From Parasphingopyxis lamellibrachiae (lineage in GTDB: Bacteria; Pseudomonadota; Alphaproteobacteria; Sphingomonadales; Sphingomonadaceae): a stretch of DNA of 64,000 nt. This document shows positions 9,606-20,664 of this stretch, one piece after another. The stretch's first letter is position 1; every line of letters starts with the position of its first letter. The position numbers and the translations under genes were made by a program. The stretch is from positions 372,001 through 436,000 of the forward strand of contig NZ_QRDP01000004.1 of the NCBI RefSeq assembly GCF_003385775.1, written 5' to 3'. Under the pieces are notes generated by a model. The model searched no databases. It was not told where the DNA came from and saw nothing but the letters and a program-made list of their open reading frames with translations.

Positions 9606-9707
9606 TTACGCCTGTGACGATCCGGCAACAGCTTAGATGCTTGCGGCCCGCACCCGGCCCGCCTAGAGACGCGGCTTAACATTGGCCCCTTTCCGGACCC
9701 GATAACC

Positions 9708-11027
9708 ATGCGTCTTTCCCGCTATTTCCTCCCCGTCACCAAAGAAACCCCTGCCGATGCCGAAGTCATCAGCCACAAGCTGATGCTCCGCGCCGGGCTT
9801 GTCCGCCAGACAGCGGCCGGTATTTATGCTTGGTTGCCGCTCGGGCTTCGCGTCTTGAAGAAGATCGAACAGATCGTTCGCGAGGAGCAGGACAGGGCGG
9901 GCGCGGTCGAGCTGCTGATGCCGACGCTGCAGTCCGCCGATCTGTGGCGCGAGAGCGGGCGCTACGATGCCTACGGCCCGGAAATGCTGCGGATAGAAGA
10001 CAGGCAGGGTCGCGATCTGCTGTACGGCCCGACCAATGAGGAAATGATCACTGCGCTCTTCAGGGACGGTGCGAAAAGCTATCGGGATCTGCCGCGTATG
10101 CTTTACCACATCCAGTGGAAGTTCCGTGATGAAACCCGGCCGCGTTTCGGTGTGATGCGGGGCCGCGAGTTCCTGATGAAGGATGCATACAGCTTCGATC
10201 TCGACGAGGCTGCGGGCCGCATCAGTTACAACAAGCAGTTCGTTGCCTATTTGCGGACCTTTGCGCGGATGGGCCTGCGCGCCATTCCGATGCAGGCCGA
10301 TACCGGACCGATCGGGGGCGATCTCAGCCATGAATTCATCATCCTCGCGCCGTCGGGCGAGAGCGAGGTCTTCTTCCACAAGAACTGGGAAGAGGCGCGT
10401 TCGGTGGAGGACTACAATGTTGCAACCGACGACACCGAAGCCTTGCAGACGTTCGTCGACAGCATGACCGCAGAATATGCGGCGACCGACGAAAAGCGCG
10501 ACGAAGCTCGGGAAGCCGAAATGGGCGATGATCTGCTCAGGTCCCGCGGAGTCGAGGTCGGCCATATCTTTTTCTTCGGCGACAAATATTCCAAGGCCAT
10601 GGGGCTCAGGGTGTCGGGCAATGACGGGTCTATGATCACCCCTGTCATGGGCAGTTACGGCGTCGGCGTTTCGCGGCTTGCCGGTGCGATCATCGAAGCG
10701 AGCCATGACGATGACGGCATTGTCTGGCCGGAAGCCGTTGCCCCTTACAAGGTCGGCCTCATCAATATGCGCGCCGACGACGAAGCCTGTGTCGCAGCGG
10801 CGGACGATCTCTACGCCCGGCTGGAGGCGGCGGGCGTAGAAGTGCTGTATGACGACCGTGACGAGCGCGGCGGCGCCAAGTTTGCGACGATGGATGTTAT
10901 CGGTCTGCCCTGGCAGTTGATCGTCGGGCCGCGGGGTCTGAAAAACGGCGTTGTCGAGTTGAAAAACCGGGCGAGCGGAGAGCGTGAAGAATTGAGCGCA
11001 GAGGCGGCGCTGGAGAAACTGGCGTGA
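9708..11027 (+). CDS. proS: Prolyl-tRNA synthetase, short bacterial type
   Basis: Charges tRNA-Pro. The class II core is visible, with motif 2 in [21 protein letters not shown] and motif 3 in [13 protein letters not shown], followed by the C-terminal anticodon-binding domain (about residues 340-439). The 439-residue length and the direct run from motif 2 to motif 3 show that the large editing insertion found in E. coli ProS (572 residues) is absent. This is the alphaproteobacterial form, which relies on separate trans-editing proteins. Its stop overlaps the GTG of the next gene in GTGA, so it leads a proS-lolC/E-lolD-gpx operon. Confidence 0.96.
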   Translation: MRLSRYFLPVTKETPADAEVISHKLMLRAGLVRQTAAGIYAWLPLGLRVLKKIEQIVREEQDRAGAVELLMPTLQSADLWRESGRYDAYGPEMLRIEDRQGRDLLYGPTNEEMITALFRDGAKSYRDLPRMLYHIQWKFRDETRPRFGVMRGREFLMKDAYSFDLDEAAGRISYNKQFVAYLRTFARMGLRAIPMQADTGPIGGDLSHEFIILAPSGESEVFFHKNWEEARSVEDYNVATDDTEALQTFVDSMTAEYAATDEKRDEAREAEMGDDLLRSRGVEVGHIFFFGDKYSKAMGLRVSGNDGSMITPVMGSYGVGVSRLAGAIIEASHDDDGIVWPEAVAPYKVGLINMRADDEACVAAADDLYARLEAAGVEVLYDDRDERGGAKFATMDVIGLPWQLIVGPRGLKNGVVELKNRASGEREELSAEAALEKLA

Positions 11028-12274
11028 TCCTGTCCCGCCATGAGCGGATGATAGCGAAACGCTATCTGCTGCCCGGCAAGGGCGAGCGCTTCATCTTCGT
11101 CGTTGCTGCGATCAGCTTCGTTGCCGTGATGCTGGGCGTCATGGCGCTGGTCGTGGTGATGAGCGTGATGAACGGGTTTCGTGCCGATCTGTTCGACAAG
11201 ATTGTCGGGCTTAACGGCCATGCAGTGATGCAGGGCTATAGCGGCCGCCTGCCAGACTGGCGCGAGATACTGGAAGAATCGCAGGAGCTGGATGGCGTCG
11301 TCTCCGCGACGCCGCTGATCGAACAACCTCTGATGGCAAGCTATAGCGGCCGCGTTGAAGGCGTATTGGCGCGCGGGATGCGGGTCGAGGATATCCGGTC
11401 CAATGAGCTTATCAATTCGAATATCGTTGCCGGAGACATGGCGCAGCTGACGCCGGGCAGCAACAATGTGGCGATCGGTTCGCGCCTGGCGACGGCGCTG
11501 GGTGCCGTGACCGGCGGCCAGATCAGCCTGATCTCTCCGCAGGGCCGGACAACGCCGTTCGGAACCGTACCACGCATCGTGTCATACGATGTGGCGGCGA
11601 TTTTCGAGATCGGCATCTATGATTTCGACAAGGCTTTCGTGCTGATGCCTATGGAAGATGCGCAAACCCTGCTGATGCTCGACGATGCCGTTGGCATGAT
11701 CGAGTTCGATACGGTCGATCCCGAAAATGTCGGCGAGATACTGGAACCGTTGGCCCGCAACTATGCGGGGCAAGGCGTGCTCACTGACTGGCGCGAGATG
11801 AACACCCAGCTTTTCGATGCACTGGCGGTGGAGCGGGTGGTGATGTTCTGGGTGCTGTCGCTGATTATCCTGGTGGCCGTGTTCAACATCCTCTCCTCGC
11901 TGATCATGCTGGTGCGCGCCAAGACGCGCGACATCGCGATCCTGCGAACAATGGGGGCATCGCGGCGATCGATGATGAAGATCTTCCTGACGATCGGCTT
12001 GACGACGAGCGGTCTGGGCACGCTGGCGGGCCTTGTCCTCGGCTTTGTCCTGCTTCGCTATCGCCAGGGCGTCGTGAATGTTGTCCAGACGGTGACCGGG
12101 CAGAATCTGTGGGATCCGTCGATCCGTTTCATCACCGAACTGCCGGCCCGCACCGATCCGTTCGAAGTGCTCGGCATCGTTGCGCTGGCCATGGGTTCGG
12201 CCTTTCTCTTCACGCTTTACCCCGCCTTCAAGGCGGCGAGCACCGACCCGGTACAGGTGCTGCGCTATGAGTGA
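11024..12274 (+). CDS. Lipoprotein-releasing ABC transporter permease, LolC/LolE family
   Basis: Inner-membrane permease of the Lol system, which extracts outer-membrane lipoproteins and passes them to LolA. It has a long first helix containing [20 protein letters not shown] (about residues 25-50), a large periplasmic domain to about residue 265, and three C-terminal helices (FtsX/MacB-like fold). GTG start overlapping the proS stop by 4 nt. The last codons overlap lolD by 8 nt. Only one permease gene is present, so the transporter may be a homodimer or pair with a permease encoded elsewhere. lolC and lolE cannot be told apart by eye. Confidence 0.92.
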   Translation: MILSRHERMIAKRYLLPGKGERFIFVVAAISFVAVMLGVMALVVVMSVMNGFRADLFDKIVGLNGHAVMQGYSGRLPDWREILEESQELDGVVSATPLIEQPLMASYSGRVEGVLARGMRVEDIRSNELINSNIVAGDMAQLTPGSNNVAIGSRLATALGAVTGGQISLISPQGRTTPFGTVPRIVSYDVAAIFEIGIYDFDKAFVLMPMEDAQTLLMLDDAVGMIEFDTVDPENVGEILEPLARNYAGQGVLTDWREMNTQLFDALAVERVVMFWVLSLIILVAVFNILSSLIMLVRAKTRDIAILRTMGASRRSMMKIFLTIGLTTSGLGTLAGLVLGFVLLRYRQGVVNVVQTVTGQNLWDPSIRFITELPARTDPFEVLGIVALAMGSAFLFTLYPAFKAASTDPVQVLRYE

Positions 12275-12953
12275 GGCCGTCCTCGAAGTCCGCAATCTCG
12301 CGCGCAGTTTCGAACAGGGCGGCGTTAAGATCGAGGTGCTGCGCGGCGTCGATATCCGCATCGGCAAGGGCGAGATCGTCTCGCTGCTCGGTCCGTCCGG
12401 ATCGGGCAAGTCGACCATGCTCCAGGCCGTGGGCCTGCTCGAAGGCGGCTTTTCGGGATCGATCAGCATCGACGGCGAAGAGGTTGCGAGCCTCGAAAAT
12501 GACGCGCGCACCCGTATCCGGCGCGACCATCTAGGATTTGTGTATCAATTCCATCACCTGCTGCCCGATTTTTCCGCCAAGGAGAATGTCGTCATCCCGC
12601 AGCTGATCAAAGGGGCGACGCCGGCGGCGGCGGACAAGCGCGCGGCCGAACTGCTCGCCCGGCTCGGCCTCGGCCACCGGCTCGATCACCGTCCGTCGCA
12701 ATTGTCGGGCGGCGAGCAGCAGCGTGTCGCCGTTGCCCGCGCGCTGGCCAACCAGCCGTCGCTTGTGCTCGCGGACGAGCCGACCGGCAATCTCGACGAG
12801 GCGACGGCGGATCTTGTGCTGGCCGAGTTTCTGACTCTGGTTCGCGAAGAGGGCAGTGCAGCGCTGATCGCAACGCATAACGAGCGGCTGGCGAAAAAGA
12901 CCGACCGCCTGTTCCGCCTCCATGAAGGCCTGCTCGAAGGAAACAAAACATGA
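12267..12953 (+). CDS. lolD: Lipoprotein-releasing ABC transporter ATPase LolD
   Basis: Cytoplasmic ATPase that powers the Lol permease. Walker A is GPSGSGKST (residues 42-50), the Q-loop is in [12 protein letters not shown], the ABC signature is [15 protein letters not shown], Walker B plus its continuation is [12 protein letters not shown], and the H-loop is in LIATHNE. The ATG at 12267 gives the standard N-terminus [15 protein letters not shown] and 228 residues. It overlaps the permease gene by 8 nt, and its stop overlaps the next start in ATGA. Confidence 0.95.
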   Translation: MSEAVLEVRNLARSFEQGGVKIEVLRGVDIRIGKGEIVSLLGPSGSGKSTMLQAVGLLEGGFSGSISIDGEEVASLENDARTRIRRDHLGFVYQFHHLLPDFSAKENVVIPQLIKGATPAAADKRAAELLARLGLGHRLDHRPSQLSGGEQQRVAVARALANQPSLVLADEPTGNLDEATADLVLAEFLTLVREEGSAALIATHNERLAKKTDRLFRLHEGLLEGNKT

Positions 12954-13426
12954 GTGTCCACGTCTATTCCGTCAGCCTGCCCGACGGCGCCGAGCAGAAG
13001 CTGGCCGACTATGCCGGCAAGACCGTCCTGATTGTAAATGTCGCATCGAAATGCGGTTTCACCCCGCAATATGCGGGGCTTGAGGAACTGTATCGCAAAT
13101 ACAAGGATCGCGGCTTCGAGATACTCGCCTTTCCCTGCAACCAGTTTGGCGGACAGGAACCGGGCGACGCCGACGAGATCGCCAACTTCTGTACGCTGAC
13201 CTACGATGTAAGCTTTCCGCTCTTTGCGAAGATCGACGTGAACGGCCCGAATGCCGATCCGCTCTACCAGCATCTGCGCGCGCAGAAACGCGGTCTTGTC
13301 GGCGACAGCATCAAATGGAATTTCACGAAATTTCTGGTGAATGCGAATGGCGAAGTCGTGAAGCGCTACGCCCCGACCACCAAGCCATATCAGATCGAAA
13401 AAGATATCGCCGCCCTGCTCGGTTAG
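12950..13426 (+). CDS. Glutathione peroxidase family protein (cysteine type)
   Basis: Thiol peroxidase reducing hydrogen peroxide and organic peroxides. The peroxidatic residue is C35 in NVASKCGFT (a cysteine, not selenocysteine), with the catalytic glutamine in [12 protein letters not shown] and the tryptophan in KWNFTKFLV. The Cys in FPCNQ may be a resolving cysteine, which would fit thioredoxin-dependent turnover. The length of 158 residues is normal. It is translationally coupled to lolD by ATGA and ends the operon; the link with Lol has no obvious functional logic. Confidence 0.93.
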   Translation: MSVHVYSVSLPDGAEQKLADYAGKTVLIVNVASKCGFTPQYAGLEELYRKYKDRGFEILAFPCNQFGGQEPGDADEIANFCTLTYDVSFPLFAKIDVNGPNADPLYQHLRAQKRGLVGDSIKWNFTKFLVNANGEVVKRYAPTTKPYQIEKDIAALLG

Positions 13427-13506
13427 AGCCCGGCGTCGGCGCGCTATCCACACGCCTTTCCGATATTGTGCTTTGACGAATCGGATCACCTCCCCATAGT
13501 CGGGTC

Positions 13507-16500
13507 ATGCGATCTGCGCCCTTTGTCCCTTTGCGAATATTCTCGGCCTATACGATGCTGGAAGGGGCCATCCAGCCCAAGGATATCGCCGCCCGGGCCC
13601 GGGAACTTGGATTCCCGGCCGCAGCGCTCGTCGATCGCAACGGCCTTTACGCGGCGATGCCTTTCTGCGCCGCCGCTTTCGGCAAGGGCGTACAGCCGAT
13701 CATCGGAACATTGCTTGCCGTCGCCCGGCCCGGCCGTACGGATGGCGACGATCCGGTCATCGACTGGTTGCCGCTGCTGGCCCAGGACGAGGCGGGTTAT
13801 GAAAATCTGTGCGCGCTCGTTTCCGAAGCGCATCTGGACCGACCCCTCGAAGAAGCTCCGCATGTGGCGTTCGAGGCGCTCGACGGACGCACCGCGGGGT
13901 TGATTGCCCTGACCGGCGGCGGGGAGGGAGCGCTAGCCCGGCTGTTCGAGGCTGAGCAGACCGATGCGGCGCTGGCCTATGCCGACGCGCTGGCCGCGCT
14001 TTTCCCCGGCCGCCTCTATGTCGAGATCAGCCGCCGCGGCGATCCGATAGAAGAGGCGAGCGAAGAGGCGCTGCTCGACCTCGCTTATGCGCGGGACTGG
14101 CCCCTGGTCGCCACCAATCCGGCCTATTTCCAGCGGCAGGATTTTCACGCGGCCCATGATGCAATGCTGTGTATCGCAGACTCCAACTATGTCGAAAGCG
14201 ATGATCGGCGCCACAGCCAGGAAGAGGGCTGGCTGGTTCCGCATGAGGCCATGGAAGAGCGGTTTCGCGATCTTCCCGAAGCATTGGCCAACACGCTGGT
14301 CGTCGCCGAACGCTGCGCCTTCGCCGCGCCCGCGCGCGACCCGATCCTGCCCAGTGTCGCAGGCGATCTCGAGGGCGAATCTGCACAGCTGCGGGAAGAT
14401 TCGCGGACGGGTCTCGAAGCGCGGCTCGCGGCGATCCATGGAGACAAGCTTACCGACGAAATCCGCAAACCCTATGTCGAACGGTTGGAATATGAGCTCG
14501 ATATCATCATCGAAATGGGCTTTCCCGGCTATTTCCTGATCGTTGCCGATTTCATCAAATGGTCGAAAAGCCAGGGGATACCTGTCGGGCCCGGCCGTGG
14601 TTCGGGAGCCGGTTCGGTCGTTGCCTGGGCGCTCACCATCACGGATCTCGATCCGCTCCAGCTCGGTCTGCTGTTCGAACGCTTTCTCAACCCGGAACGT
14701 GTGTCGATGCCCGATTTCGACATCGATTTCTGCGAAACGCGGCGCGGCGAAGTGATCCGCTACGTGCAGCAGAAATACGGCCGCGATCAGGTTGCCCAGA
14801 TCATCACCTTCGGAACGATGAAATCGCGCGCTGTGCTCCGCGATGTCGGCCGGGTTCTGCAGATGCCCTATGGCCAGGTCGACCGGCTGACCAAGATGGT
14901 GCCCAACCACCCGACCGACCCCTGGACGCTGGAACGCACGCTCAACGGCGTCGCCGAGTTCGAGAATGAGTATAAGACCGACGCGGACGTAAAGAAGCTG
15001 ATCGATCTTGCGATGAAGCTCGAAGGTTTGCCGCGCCACAGCTCCACCCATGCCGCCGGCGTGGTGATCGGCGACCGGCGCCTCGACAAGCTCGTGCCGC
15101 TCTATCGCGATCCCCGGTCCGACATTCCCGTCACCCAGTTCGACATGAAGAATGTTGAAAAGGCAGGGCTGGTAAAATTCGATTTTCTCGGTCTGAAAAC
15201 CCTATCCGTCCTAAAAAAGGCGGTCCAGCTCCTCGCGCTGCGCGGGATCACGGTCGATCTGGACCGGCTCGGCTGGGACGATGAGGAAGTGTATGCGCTG
15301 CTTCAGAGCGGCGACACGGTCGGTGTGTTCCAGCTGGAATCGGAAGGCATGCGACGGACTCTGGCCGCCGTGAAACCCACTTGTTTCGAGGATATTATCG
15401 CGCTCGTCTCGCTCTATCGGCCCGGTCCGATGGACAATATCCCGATGTTCGGCGCCCGCAAAAACGGGCAGGAAGAAATCGAATATCCGCATCCCGATCT
15501 TGAGCCGATCCTCAGGGAAACATACGGCATCTTCGTCTATCAGGAACAGGTTATGGAGGCGGCGCGGGTGCTTGCCGGCTATTCGCTTGGCGATGCCGAC
15601 CTGCTCCGCCGCGCCATGGGCAAGAAAATCCAGGCCGAGATGGATGCCCAGCGCGATCGCTTTGTTTCGGGTTGCGCGCGGAAGAATATCGCATCGGGCA
15701 AGGCGAACGAACTGTTCGATTTGATCGCCAAGTTCGCCGGCTACGGGTTCAACAAGAGCCATGCCGCCGCTTATGCCCTGATCGCCTATCAGACGGCCTG
15801 GCTCAAAACCCATTATCCGCACGAATTCTTTGCTGCATCCATGTGTTACGACATGGGCAATACCGACAAGCTGGGTATATTTGTCGAGGATATCCGCCGG
15901 ACCAGGGACAAGATTTCGGGCGGCAAGATCGAATGCCTTGCACCTTGCGTCAATGGCAGCGAAGCGCTCTTCACGGTCGAGCAGCATGGCGAGGGGCATG
16001 CCGTTCGCTATGCGCTTGCCGCGCTCAAGGGCGTTGGCCAGAAGGCGATGGAGCAGCTGGCTGTCGAGCGTGAGGCGGAGGGCGAATTTGCGAGCCTCGA
16101 CGATTTCGCGGCCCGCGTCGATCCGCATCTCCTGAACAAGCGTCAGCTTGAGAGCCTCGGCGGAGCGGGCGCGTTCGATGCGCTCGAAAGCAATCGTCCC
16201 GCGGTCTATGCGGCGGCGGAAACGATCCTTGCCATCGCATCGAGCGCCGCCGATGCCCGCGAGACGGGGCAGGGCGGCCTGTTCGCCGGTGGCGACGAAA
16301 CCGACATTGCCCATATCCGGCTTTCCGAAGGAGTTCACTGGCCCCTGGCGGAACGCATGGCGCAGGAAAAAGAGGCCTTCGGTTTCTATTTCTCCGGCCA
16401 TCCGGTCGACAATTTCCGGCATCTGGCGGACGCTTTCGGTGCGCAAGGCTATGGCGATCTGTGCGCGATGCCAGCTCCGGCGGCGGGCGGGCGGGTGACG

Positions 16501-17037
16501 GCCGTGATGGCCGGAATGGCGGAAAATGTCCGCAAGCGCACATCGCGCAAGGGCAACCCCTTTGTGACGGCGACCTTGTCCGACAGTTCGGGACAGTTTT
16601 TCGCCAGCGCGTTCGACGAGGGGCCGCGGCTCGAACTCGAAGAAGCGGCCAAGACCGGCAGTTGCGGCCTGTTGCATGTCGAGCTCGATTGGCAGCCGGG
16701 TGAAGATACGCCGCGCGTCACCGTGCGTCAGTTCCAGCCGTTCGAGGCGCTCGCCAGCAGCAAGCGGATGATGTTGACGGTTTCGCTCGCCGAACCCGCC
16801 ATTCTCGAACAGCTCACGGAATTGCTGGGCCCGAATGGCGAAGGGCAGGGCACAGTGCTGCTTGACGCGGCATTGCCGGATGGGGGCTCGGCCCGGGTCG
16901 TTCTCGGCCGGCATTTCATTCTCGACGCAGAATTGAGCGAAGCGATTCGGCAGACGCCGGGCGTTATTGCGGCCCGGCTTGCCGCCGATAACGGGTCTGC
17001 CGACCGGCAACCGCCAAAACTCGCTCTGGTTTCCTGA
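13507..17037 (+). CDS. dnaE: DNA polymerase III alpha subunit
   Basis: Replicative polymerase subunit of 1176 residues. Order: PHP domain (1-280), palm with the catalytic aspartates D403 and D405 in MPDFDIDFCETRRGEV, thumb and fingers (GRGSGAGSVVAWAL; HSSTHAAGVVI; RPGPMDNIPMF; FNKSHAAAYALIAYQTAWLK), a helix-hairpin-helix region, and a C-terminal OB-fold (around GRVTAVMAGMAENVRKRTSRKGNPF). The PHP start reads FVPLRIFSAYTMLEG, so the histidines usually seen in the first metal-binding motif are missing and exonuclease activity from this domain is unlikely. It is monocistronic between gpx and the acyl-CoA ligase gene. Confidence 0.97.
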   Translation: MRSAPFVPLRIFSAYTMLEGAIQPKDIAARARELGFPAAALVDRNGLYAAMPFCAAAFGKGVQPIIGTLLAVARPGRTDGDDPVIDWLPLLAQDEAGYENLCALVSEAHLDRPLEEAPHVAFEALDGRTAGLIALTGGGEGALARLFEAEQTDAALAYADALAALFPGRLYVEISRRGDPIEEASEEALLDLAYARDWPLVATNPAYFQRQDFHAAHDAMLCIADSNYVESDDRRHSQEEGWLVPHEAMEERFRDLPEALANTLVVAERCAFAAPARDPILPSVAGDLEGESAQLREDSRTGLEARLAAIHGDKLTDEIRKPYVERLEYELDIIIEMGFPGYFLIVADFIKWSKSQGIPVGPGRGSGAGSVVAWALTITDLDPLQLGLLFERFLNPERVSMPDFDIDFCETRRGEVIRYVQQKYGRDQVAQIITFGTMKSRAVLRDVGRVLQMPYGQVDRLTKMVPNHPTDPWTLERTLNGVAEFENEYKTDADVKKLIDLAMKLEGLPRHSSTHAAGVVIGDRRLDKLVPLYRDPRSDIPVTQFDMKNVEKAGLVKFDFLGLKTLSVLKKAVQLLALRGITVDLDRLGWDDEEVYALLQSGDTVGVFQLESEGMRRTLAAVKPTCFEDIIALVSLYRPGPMDNIPMFGARKNGQEEIEYPHPDLEPILRETYGIFVYQEQVMEAARVLAGYSLGDADLLRRAMGKKIQAEMDAQRDRFVSGCARKNIASGKANELFDLIAKFAGYGFNKSHAAAYALIAYQTAWLKTHYPHEFFAASMCYDMGNTDKLGIFVEDIRRTRDKISGGKIECLAPCVNGSEALFTVEQHGEGHAVRYALAALKGVGQKAMEQLAVEREAEGEFASLDDFAARVDPHLLNKRQLESLGGAGAFDALESNRPAVYAAAETILAIASSAADARETGQGGLFAGGDETDIAHIRLSEGVHWPLAERMAQEKEAFGFYFSGHPVDNFRHLADAFGAQGYGDLCAMPAPAAGGRVTAVMAGMAENVRKRTSRKGNPFVTATLSDSSGQFFASAFDEGPRLELEEAAKTGSCGLLHVELDWQPGEDTPRVTVRQFQPFEALASSKRMMLTVSLAEPAILEQLTELLGPNGEGQGTVLLDAALPDGGSARVVLGRHFILDAELSEAIRQTPGVIAARLAADNGSADRQPPKLALVS

Positions 17038-17118
17038 TTATCCGCGCATTTGGCGTCTCTAGGCACTGGACGATTGGCGTGCCCGGGCTAATGTGAACAA
17101 AAAAGAACAATTGAGAGG

Positions 17119-18723
17119 ATGACCATGCTTGGAGGAATGCAGGACGCGCAGCTGCGCATCAGCCGGATTATCGATCATGCCGAACGCGAGCACGGCACGC
17201 GCGAGGTTGTCACGCGCTGGGCGGACGGCAGTACGACACGTTCGAACTGGGCGGGTATTGCCGCCGACGCGCGAAAATTTTCGCAGGCTCTTGAAAAACT
17301 GGGCATGAATAAAGGGGACCGGATCGCAACACTCGCGATGAATCACGGCCACCATCTTTCCGCGTGGTACGGGATCAGCGGTATGGGCGGCGTGGTTCAC
17401 ACCGTAAACCCGCGGCTTTTTACCGAACAACTCGTCTATATCATCAACCATGCCGAAGACCGGGTCCTGCTGTTCGACAAAGTGTTCGAACCACTTGTCG
17501 CGGGTCTCAAAGACCAGCTGAAAACAGTCGAGCGTTATATCCTGTTCGACGGGGAAGGGGACTACCCGACCTTCCGCGAACTCGTCGATGCCGAGAATGG
17601 CGATTATGAATGGGTCGAAGGTGATGAGCGCGAACCTTGCGGGCTTTGTTATACCAGCGGCACGACGGGCAATCCGAAAGGGGTGCTCTATGAGCACCGT
17701 TCGAATGTGATCCATGCGATTACCGAGGGCCAGCCGGATGCGATGAACCTCTCGCAAAGTTCAGTGATGTTGCCGATCGTTCCAATGTTTCATGCCAATG
17801 CCTGGGGCTTGCCTTTCGCCTGCGCTGTAACGGGATCGAAAATGGTGTTTTCGGCGGTGAATGACGGCGAGACATTGTGCGGACTGGTTGTCGACGAAGG
17901 CGTTACCCATTCGGCTGGCGTGCCGACGGTCTGGCTTGCCATGTTCGCCCATATGGATGCGACAAAGGTCGATTATGGCAAGCTCGAAATGGTTGTGATT
18001 GGCGGTTCTGCCTGCCCGCGAGCCATGATCGAACGGTTCATGCATGCCGGCGTATATGTGCTCCATGCCTGGGGTATGACCGAAACCTCACCGATCGGAA
18101 CGATCGGAATGCGTCCCCCTAACTGGGGCGAGCTGAGCTTCGATGAGAAAGTCGATATCATCTGCAAGCAGGGCCGCACGCCCTTCGGCGTCGAAATTCG
18201 TGTCGTTGATGATGAAGGTAACGAACAGCCGCGCGATGGCGAGAGTTCCGGAAGCCTCCAGGTCCGCGGTCCGTGGATTCTCGACCAGTATTTCCAGGAT
18301 GAAAGCGGTAAATGCGTGGGCGACGACAACTGGTTCGATACCGGCGATGTTTCCGTCATCCATCCCGATGGTACGATGCAGATCACCGATCGCGCCAAGG
18401 ATGTCATCAAGTCCGGCGGCGAATGGATAAGCTCGATCGAACTTGAGAATGCCGCCGTCGGCTGCCCCGGCGTGGCGGAAGCTGCGGCGGTTGGCGTCTA
18501 TCATCCCAAATGGGACGAACGGCCGCTGCTGCTGATCGTCAAGAAAGAGGGCGCGGATTTCAGCGATGAAGACGTGCTCGCCTATCTCGACGGCAAGATC
18601 GCCAAATGGTGGATGCCGGACGAGGTAAAGTTCGTCGACGAGCTGCCGCACACCGCGACGGGCAAAATCCTGAAACGTCAGATCCGGGACGAGTATAAGG
18701 ACTACAAGCTGGCGACGGCCTGA
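17119..18723 (+). CDS. Long-chain fatty acid--CoA ligase family protein
   Basis: AMP-forming acyl-CoA synthetase (ANL superfamily) that activates a carboxylic acid via an acyl-adenylate. The P-loop [12 protein letters not shown] is at about residues 178-189. Motif A5 is in [29 protein letters not shown] is the hinge and A8 region, and the catalytic lysine lies in ATGKILKRQ at the C-terminus. The overall pattern resembles medium/long-chain fatty acyl-CoA ligases. The ATG at 17119 touches a GAGAGG; an in-frame ATG at 17125 has better spacing, giving 532 residues. The exact substrate is not determinable. The methyltransferase gene follows by 39 nt. Confidence 0.88.
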   Translation: MTMLGGMQDAQLRISRIIDHAEREHGTREVVTRWADGSTTRSNWAGIAADARKFSQALEKLGMNKGDRIATLAMNHGHHLSAWYGISGMGGVVHTVNPRLFTEQLVYIINHAEDRVLLFDKVFEPLVAGLKDQLKTVERYILFDGEGDYPTFRELVDAENGDYEWVEGDEREPCGLCYTSGTTGNPKGVLYEHRSNVIHAITEGQPDAMNLSQSSVMLPIVPMFHANAWGLPFACAVTGSKMVFSAVNDGETLCGLVVDEGVTHSAGVPTVWLAMFAHMDATKVDYGKLEMVVIGGSACPRAMIERFMHAGVYVLHAWGMTETSPIGTIGMRPPNWGELSFDEKVDIICKQGRTPFGVEIRVVDDEGNEQPRDGESSGSLQVRGPWILDQYFQDESGKCVGDDNWFDTGDVSVIHPDGTMQITDRAKDVIKSGGEWISSIELENAAVGCPGVAEAAAVGVYHPKWDERPLLLIVKKEGADFSDEDVLAYLDGKIAKWWMPDEVKFVDELPHTATGKILKRQIRDEYKDYKLATA

Positions 18724-18762
18724 TCGCAATGCGGTCTTTAGAGACGGGCGGAACCGAATGAC

Positions 18763-19494
18763 ATGGCGGCATGGTACGACACTATCGGGGTTAACTATGC
18801 CGACCTGCGCAAACCCGACCCGCGCATCGCCCAGGCGATGGATGATGCGCTCGGGTCGGCGGAAAATGTGCTCAACGTGGGTGCCGGAGCAGGTTCGTAC
18901 GAACCCGTCGGGCGCAGGGTAACGGCCGTCGAACCTTCGATGGAGATGATCCGCCAACGCAGCCCGTCCCTGGCTGTTGCTGTTCAGGGCTATGCGGAAG
19001 ACTTGCCTTTCGGCGACGACAGTTTCGATGCGTCCATGGCCGTTCTTACGATCCACCATTGGGCAGACAAGTCGAAGGGGCTTTGCGAGATGCGACGGGT
19101 GACGAAGGGCCCGGTTATCCTGCTTACCTTCGATCCCGCGCATCGCGGATGCTGGCTGACCGACTATATTCCCGAACTTGTTGCACTGGACGAAGGGCAG
19201 ATGCCGAGCATGGCCGACTATGCGGACTGGCTTGGCGCTATCGAGATCGTGCCGGTTTTCATACCGCATGATTGCACTGACGGATTCCTCTATGCCTATT
19301 GGCGGCGCCCGGGTGCCTATCTCGATCCGAGAATCAGGACCGGAATGTCCTCTTTCTGGGCAATCGAAAACGTCGAGAAGGGGTTGGAAAAGTTGCAACG
19401 CGATCTGGAATCGGGCGAATGGGAGCAACGCTATTCCAATCTGCTCCAACAAGATTCAATCGACGCCGGATATCGGCTTGTCATAGCGCGCTGA
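18763..19494 (+). CDS. Class I SAM-dependent methyltransferase
   Basis: A 243-residue protein with the Rossmann-type methyltransferase core: motif I is VLNVGAGAGSYEP (about residues 35-47), the acidic end of strand 2 is in VTAVEPSMEM, and motif IV-like SFDASMAVLTIHHWAD ends near residue 100. The pattern is that of the UbiE/Methyltransf_11 group. The substrate is unknown. It follows the acyl-CoA ligase gene closely on the same strand and converges with the radical SAM gene. Confidence 0.83.
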   Translation: MAAWYDTIGVNYADLRKPDPRIAQAMDDALGSAENVLNVGAGAGSYEPVGRRVTAVEPSMEMIRQRSPSLAVAVQGYAEDLPFGDDSFDASMAVLTIHHWADKSKGLCEMRRVTKGPVILLTFDPAHRGCWLTDYIPELVALDEGQMPSMADYADWLGAIEIVPVFIPHDCTDGFLYAYWRRPGAYLDPRIRTGMSSFWAIENVEKGLEKLQRDLESGEWEQRYSNLLQQDSIDAGYRLVIAR

Positions 19495-19522
19495 ATATCG
19501 CCGGCCTCCACTTCTCCTGGAC

Positions 19523-20596
19523 TTAAAACAGTTCGCCTTGCGGGCCGACAGGGGGGCAGAACAGGTCGGAACGCAATGCGATCCTTTCCCGATTGAGGCC
19601 ATGCTTCCGGCACGCCTTAGCAAAGCGGGTCCGTATCAGATCCGCCCATGGGCCAGCGCCGCGCATCCGTGTGAAGAAGCGCGGGTCATTATCCAGGCCC
19701 TGCCGGATGGACCGGACGATGTTCATCACCTTCTTCGCACGATCGGGATAATATTCGTCGAGCCAGGCGCAAAACAGCGGCGCAACTTCGTGCGGAAGGC
19801 GCAGCGGAATGAAGAATGCAGCCTTCGCCCCCGCTTCGGCAGCAGCTTCGATCAGGTGCTCCACTTCATGGTCCGTTATCGCCGGGATGATCGGCGACAT
19901 GGAAACATAAGCCGGAATACCGGCTTCGCTGAGCGCGGTAATCGCATCCAGTCGCTTGCGCGCCGTGGGTGCTCTGGGTTCGAGCGTGCGATGGACTGCG
20001 GGATCGAGCGAAGTGACGGAAATTGCAACGGCGACAAGATTGTCTTTCGCCATGTCCGCGAGCAGATCGATATCGCGTAAGACCCGGTTTGATTTGGTCG
20101 TGATCGTCAGCGGGTGGCGGGTTTCGGCGAGGATCGCGATACAGTCGCGTGTGATCCGGAAACGGCTTTCGATCGGCTGATAGGGATCGGTATTGGTGCC
20201 CATGGCAATCGGCGCGGCGCGGTAGCCGTTCTTGCTCAGCGCCGCGTGCAGCAACCTCGGCGCATCCGGCTTGGCGAACAGCTTCGTCTCGAAATCGAGA
20301 CCAGGCGAGAGATCGTGAAAGGCATGAGTCGGACGAGCAAAACAATAGATGCAGCCATGCTCGCACCCACGATAGGCATTGATGGAGCGATCGAACGGAA
20401 TGTCGGGCGAACGATTGCGCGAAAGGATCGTCTTGGGTCGTTCGATGGTGACATGGGTGCGCGGCGGTGGAGCAGGGCCGTCAATCTCTTCGCGCGCGTC
20501 AAGCCAGTCTCCATCATGTTCCCGTCCAGCTAGGTTGAACCGGTCTGACGGCGCATTGGCTGTCGCGCCTCGCCCTTTGGTTTTCAAAGAGAACAT
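19523..20596 (-). CDS. PA0069-type radical SAM protein
   Basis: Radical SAM protein of 357 residues. The [4Fe-4S] motif CxxxCxxC is C78-C82-C85 in RGCEHGCIYCFARP. The flanking INAYRGCEHGC and the following THAFHDLSPGLDFETKLFAK are typical of the PA0069/SplB-like group of uncharacterised radical SAM proteins. The distant spore photoproduct lyase relationship hints at, but does not prove, a role on DNA. It diverges from a lipoprotein gene across 68 bp and converges with the methyltransferase gene. Confidence 0.85.
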   Translation of the reverse strand: MFSLKTKGRGATANAPSDRFNLAGREHDGDWLDAREEIDGPAPPPRTHVTIERPKTILSRNRSPDIPFDRSINAYRGCEHGCIYCFARPTHAFHDLSPGLDFETKLFAKPDAPRLLHAALSKNGYRAAPIAMGTNTDPYQPIESRFRITRDCIAILAETRHPLTITTKSNRVLRDIDLLADMAKDNLVAVAISVTSLDPAVHRTLEPRAPTARKRLDAITALSEAGIPAYVSMSPIIPAITDHEVEHLIEAAAEAGAKAAFFIPLRLPHEVAPLFCAWLDEYYPDRAKKVMNIVRSIRQGLDNDPRFFTRMRGAGPWADLIRTRFAKACRKHGLNRERIALRSDLFCPPVGPQGELF

Positions 20597-20664
20597 AAGA
20601 GGAACAACTTGCCATAGGCAGGGCCATCGCGCAATGTAGAAAACCCAAAGAGCGGAGAGTTTCG

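Noticed and set aside
15211-17010. Open frame of about 600 codons on the minus strand
   Set aside because: Entirely opposite dnaE, composition Arg/Gly/His-rich without motifs; a shadow.
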